A stretch of DNA of 23,734 bases from an uncultured Bacilli bacterium. Lineage in GTDB: Bacteria; Bacillota_I; Bacilli_A; RF39; UBA660. Positions within the stretch are counted from its first letter, which is position 1. Every line of letters begins with the position of its first letter. The notes under the pieces are model-generated. The model had not been told where the DNA came from and ran no database searches. It saw nothing but the letters and a program-made list of their open reading frames with translations. This document shows positions 21,398 to 23,734 of the stretch, piece after piece. The stretch spans positions 1-23,734 of the forward strand of contig CAJUNF010000024.1 in NCBI GenBank assembly GCA_910587775.1. The letters are read 5' to 3'. Made by a program: the position numbers and the translations under genes.

Positions 21398-21742
21398 ATG
21401 AAAAATAAAATTTGGATGGCTGTAAAAATTGTAGTTTTAATATTAGTAGTTATTTGGATTGGAATTATAGTAATTGATTATTTTAATGCTAAAAATGGTA
21501 GAGAGATGAAATTTTGTATTAATGAGTCTGTTTATGTATATTCAGCTAATGGTGAAAAAGAAACACGTGATGGAAAAGGATTTAATGAATCAGATTATGA
21601 AGGATTATCTTATACCTATGAATGTAAAGGATTAGGTTATAGATCTTATCGTTATAATCGTACAGATACAAATCCACCTTTTAAAGCAGTAGAATTTGGT
21701 CCATTCTTTATTAAGGAAAGACAAAGTTTAACAAATAAATAA
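21398..21742 (+). CDS. Small single-pass membrane protein, unknown
   Basis: A 114-residue protein with a hydrophobic segment near residues 5-28 and an exterior domain of about 85 residues. That domain holds two cysteines (FCINES and YECKGLGY) that could form a disulfide and is rich in Tyr, Asn and Gly. The ATG at 21398 follows GGAGG by the normal distance; a longer start at 21314 would enter the rplL terminator. It is the first gene of an operon with the two pseudopilin-like proteins downstream. The N-terminal segment could be an uncleaved signal anchor, because no clear cleavage site is visible. I do not recognise the family. Confidence 0.7.
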   Translation: MKNKIWMAVKIVVLILVVIWIGIIVIDYFNAKNGREMKFCINESVYVYSANGEKETRDGKGFNESDYEGLSYTYECKGLGYRSYRYNRTDTNPPFKAVEFGPFFIKERQSLTNK

Positions 21743-21764
21743 GATCTTTGGGGGATGGATTAAT

Positions 21765-22169
21765 ATGAAATTAACTAATCATGGTTGGAGCTTAAAAGAA
21801 ATGATTTTATTAAGTTCTATTTTGATGGCTTTTTTATTAGTTGCAATATTTATGATTATTCGTTTATATAGTGGACTTAATAAAAGTGGTATTACAAATA
21901 CTCCAGTTGTACATAAATATAGTTATACTGAAGTGGAAAATAATCTTTTAGAGGCTGCACTTGATTATTATAACGAGTATTATGATGGAGAAGAAGATAT
22001 TAGAATAGAATCTTCTAAATTACGTCGTAAAGGTTATATTAATTCAAATGAATTAAAAGCAAATGATGAAAAAAAGGCTTGTGAAGGGTATGTTGTTTTT
22101 TCGGGGTATGAATCAAAAGCTTATATTAAATGTGATAATTTTATGACGAATGGTTACGAAGGAGATTAA
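21765..22169 (+). CDS. Pseudopilin-like membrane protein (paralog 1)
   Basis: A 134-residue protein. It begins NHGWSLKEMILLSSILMAF: a Gly before an aromatic residue and a Glu five residues into a hydrophobic helix, as in type IV prepilin signals (GFTLIE). The rest is an extracellular domain in which CEGYVVF and YIKCDNF give a conserved cysteine pair before a closing TNGYE. The N-terminal leader is short, and GW replaces GF, so processing by a prepilin peptidase is probable but unproven. It closely resembles the next gene in its C-terminal part, and the two could be minor subunits of one structure or a competence-like pilus. No peptidase or assembly ATPase is in the window. Confidence 0.6.
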   Translation: MKLTNHGWSLKEMILLSSILMAFLLVAIFMIIRLYSGLNKSGITNTPVVHKYSYTEVENNLLEAALDYYNEYYDGEEDIRIESSKLRRKGYINSNELKANDEKKACEGYVVFSGYESKAYIKCDNFMTNGYEGD

Positions 22170-22170
22170 T

Positions 22171-22533
22171 ATGAATATAAAATCGATGAATCGTCTTAGT
22201 GTTATATGGGGTTCTATTTTATTTTTATTAGTTGTATTATTGACTATATTTGGTTTTGTTTATAAAAATAAAAGTGGAGATTATAAACAATTAGAAGAAA
22301 AATTGGTTGAAAGTGCTAAAAAGTATGTAGATGCAAAGTTTTTGTATCCGGAGGAAAATAAATCTGTAAAAATAACATATTCTGAAATGAAAGAAAATTC
22401 ATTTATTGATGAATTAAAAAAAGAAGAAGATGTATGTGATGGATATGTTATTGTTAAAAGTAATGGAACTGTATTTCAGTATAAAGGGTTTGTTAGTTGT
22501 CCAAACTATACTACAAAGGAATATGAAAAGTAA
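22171..22533 (+). CDS. Membrane-anchored protein related to the preceding pseudopilin-like gene (paralog 2)
   Basis: A 120-residue protein with one N-terminal membrane segment (near residues 10-31) and a helical region LEEKLVESAKKYV. The C-terminal pattern DVCDGYVIV, then GFVSCPNYTTKEYE, matches KACEGYVVF and YIKCDNFMTNGYE of the upstream gene. The clear prepilin motif G-x-x-x-x-E is absent from its N-terminus, so it may be a simple signal-anchored relative. The ATG at 22171 has AAGGAG upstream and follows the previous stop by 1 base, showing coupling. Confidence 0.65.
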   Translation: MNIKSMNRLSVIWGSILFLLVVLLTIFGFVYKNKSGDYKQLEEKLVESAKKYVDAKFLYPEENKSVKITYSEMKENSFIDELKKEEDVCDGYVIVKSNGTVFQYKGFVSCPNYTTKEYEK

Positions 22534-22553
22534 GAATAGAAAGTTGGTTTAAT

Positions 22554-22634
22554 ATGGTAAGATTATTGCTTGAAATTGATGAAATAATAGAAGAAATTGA
22601 AGAATTATTAGATGATGAGGTGTCAAATGACTGA
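22554..22634 (+). CDS. Possible 26-aa acidic small protein
   Basis: ATG 22554 to TGA 22632-22634 encodes a very acidic, helix-prone peptide (MVRLLLEIDEIIEEIEELLD and a short tail). Its end overlaps the ATG of the next gene (22627) by a few bases, suggesting coupling or a leader peptide. The ribosome binding site is weak (GTTGG), so this could be a chance frame. No homologue is recognised. Confidence 0.3.
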   Translation: MVRLLLEIDEIIEEIEELLDDEVSND

Positions 22635-23613
22635 ACAACTTTTGGAACTTCGAAATAAAATTATTTCTTTAACTATAAAAAAACGTAGAGAACCTCTTAC
22701 GGAATATGATAAAAGATATTTAGAATTATTGAAAGAAACTATGGCTTTTGTACGTGCAAATGTTTTACATAAAGTCTCTTTAGAAGTAATAGGTCAAAAT
22801 AGAGATGTAATAGAAAATTATAATTCATATTTAAATAAGAATATTCTTAAATATAGAAATCGTTTACAATTACTTGCTGAGAAAAGAAAAACTTTGATGC
22901 ATAAAAATGGTATTGATAAAAAGATTCAAAAGACAGCGACAAATTTACAACAAGCAGAGCATTCAAAAGAATTATTTTTCAAAAGATATGAAGTGGCAAC
23001 TATGAAGCCAAAAGATGTAAGCCAAGTTTTTACGCAGTTGTTTTATCGAGCAAAAGAGCCGTTTTTATCTTCTACTAGATTTTATAATTCCCACAATGAT
23101 TTTTTGGTACGAGATGATAAAACAGGAACTGTATCTTTGAATTACGCTAACATATATCTTGTTTTAGAAGTATTTGGTCAGCATAAATCAGATAATTTTA
23201 AAAAGTTATTAAGAATAGAAGAAATTAAAAATGATCGTTATTTATCTAGAGAAGAAAAAATAAAACTTCAAAATGAAATTCGAATGAGTATTCCTGAGTA
23301 TTTAAGATATGCAGAAATTCATACGCTAGATCGATTATGTTATTATGGTGCTTCTCCTTTATCAGTTCATTCAGAAAACGCAAATGATGTGGGTAGATTT
23401 ATTCCATCAGAGCAAATTACAGATGCAACGTGTAATTGTAGTCCTCAAGTAGTTCAATCTGTTTTAGATTCTTTGCAAATTGCTTTAGTATTAGATTTTG
23501 CTCATCGATTTACGCGACAAGATTTAATTGCTTTAGTTGGGGAAAATAAATTTCAACAATATCAAAATGATATTCAATCTAATGTAGAATCTTTAACTTT
23601 TCGTTCACGCTGA
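22627..23613 (+). CDS. Unknown 328-aa protein, probably cytoplasmic
   Basis: I do not recognise this family. The first ~120 residues are coiled-coil-like, rich in Lys/Arg/Glu (LTIKKRREPLTEYDKRYLELL, then YRNRLQLLAEKRKTLM). The middle has ordered alpha/beta character (FTQLFYRAKEPFLSSTRFYN, VSLNYANIYLVLEVFG). A cysteine-bearing segment, DATCNCSPQVVQSVLDSLQI, sits near residue 275. There is no signal peptide or membrane segment. The ATG at 22627 with GAGG six bases upstream is preferred over the ATG at 22612. It is the last gene of the operon with the membrane proteins above, and a terminator follows. Confidence 0.7.
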   Translation: MTEQLLELRNKIISLTIKKRREPLTEYDKRYLELLKETMAFVRANVLHKVSLEVIGQNRDVIENYNSYLNKNILKYRNRLQLLAEKRKTLMHKNGIDKKIQKTATNLQQAEHSKELFFKRYEVATMKPKDVSQVFTQLFYRAKEPFLSSTRFYNSHNDFLVRDDKTGTVSLNYANIYLVLEVFGQHKSDNFKKLLRIEEIKNDRYLSREEKIKLQNEIRMSIPEYLRYAEIHTLDRLCYYGASPLSVHSENANDVGRFIPSEQITDATCNCSPQVVQSVLDSLQIALVLDFAHRFTRQDLIALVGENKFQQYQNDIQSNVESLTFRSR

Positions 23614-23656
23614 TTGTTTATAAAAAATGTTATTTTAAAAGGAAAAGTCATTATAG

Positions 23657-23684
23657 AGCAAAAGAGAAAATCTTTTGCTTTTTT
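23657..23684 (+). terminator. Intrinsic terminator after the last gene
   Basis: AGCAAAAG (23657-23664) pairs with CTTTTGCT (23672-23679), 7-base loop, followed by a T-run. Confidence 0.85.
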
Positions 23685-23711
23685 GTGTTATAAATGATTA
23701 GAAATAATGAG

Positions 23712-23727
23712 TAAAATGTGATATATT
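23712..23727 (+). promoter_or_regulatory. Possible extended -10 promoter for a gene beyond the window
   Basis: TGTGATATATT near 23718 matches the promoter-like end of the repeats at 3849-3931, with a preceding GTAAAA. It points to a gene starting past the window end. Confidence 0.35.
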
Positions 23728-23734
23728 GTTAGTG

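Noticed and set aside
1..23734. Mycoplasma-type genetic code (TGA as Trp)
   Set aside because: TGA ends essC and the last gene at natural positions, and TGG is used for Trp throughout.

Overview
The window is very AT-rich, with strong AGGAGG-type ribosome binding sites, frequent extended -10 (TGnTATAAT-like) promoters and U-tailed hairpin terminators. It carries a secE-nusG-rplK-rplA-rplJ-rplL block with a typical Gram-positive L10 leader, and a Firmicutes-type (T7SSb-like) type VII secretion locus. TGA is used as a stop (for example at the ends of the EssC-like gene and the last gene), so the standard bacterial code applies. The best guess is an uncultured low-GC Bacillota from a Bacilli/RF39-like, gut-type lineage. 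The lineage is inferred; no rRNA is present.

Layout. (1) 1-1250: the 3' end of a surface-protein-like gene with a formylglycine-enzyme/C-type-lectin-like appearance, followed by a decayed tandem copy. (2) 1218-5340: a reverse-strand regulator with two XRE helix-turn-helix domains, a HerA-like hexameric ATPase, and an AAA_14/DUF4143 ATPase broken by one frameshift. (3) 5411-10546: a zinc-ribbon single-pass membrane protein, a YukD/EsaB ubiquitin-like protein and a 1528-aa EssC ATPase, ending in a terminator. (4) 10576-17000: secreted-substrate genes. Two paralogous ~240-aa proteins each carry a WXG motif and a second WxxG motif. A convergent reverse-strand gene of unknown function lies between them. 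Then comes a five-gene operon: a WXG100-like protein, a helical 83-aa protein, a helical 154-aa protein, a 732-aa protein with Leu/Gly/Asn repeats, and a DUF4176 protein. (5) 17011-21324: secE, nusG, a transglutaminase-like gene inserted with its own promoter, then rplK, rplA, rplJ and rplL with structured RNA leaders before rplK and rplJ. (6) 21342-23684: small membrane proteins, two of them related and resembling minor pseudopilins, a possible 26-aa ORF, and a 333-aa protein of unknown function.

How the parts fit. The EssC ATPase (one intact and two degenerate nucleoside-triphosphatase domains), the YukD-like protein and the WXG proteins form the recognisable core of a type VII secretion system. 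The usual T7SSb membrane partners EssA, EssB/YukC and EsaA/YueB are not visible. The locus is therefore either a reduced system or one that uses unfamiliar partners, with the zinc-ribbon membrane protein as a candidate. The trio of small helical proteins, the 732-aa protein and DUF4176 look like a substrate with its co-secreted helpers, by analogy with LXG effector operons. No recognisable toxin or immunity domain was identified.
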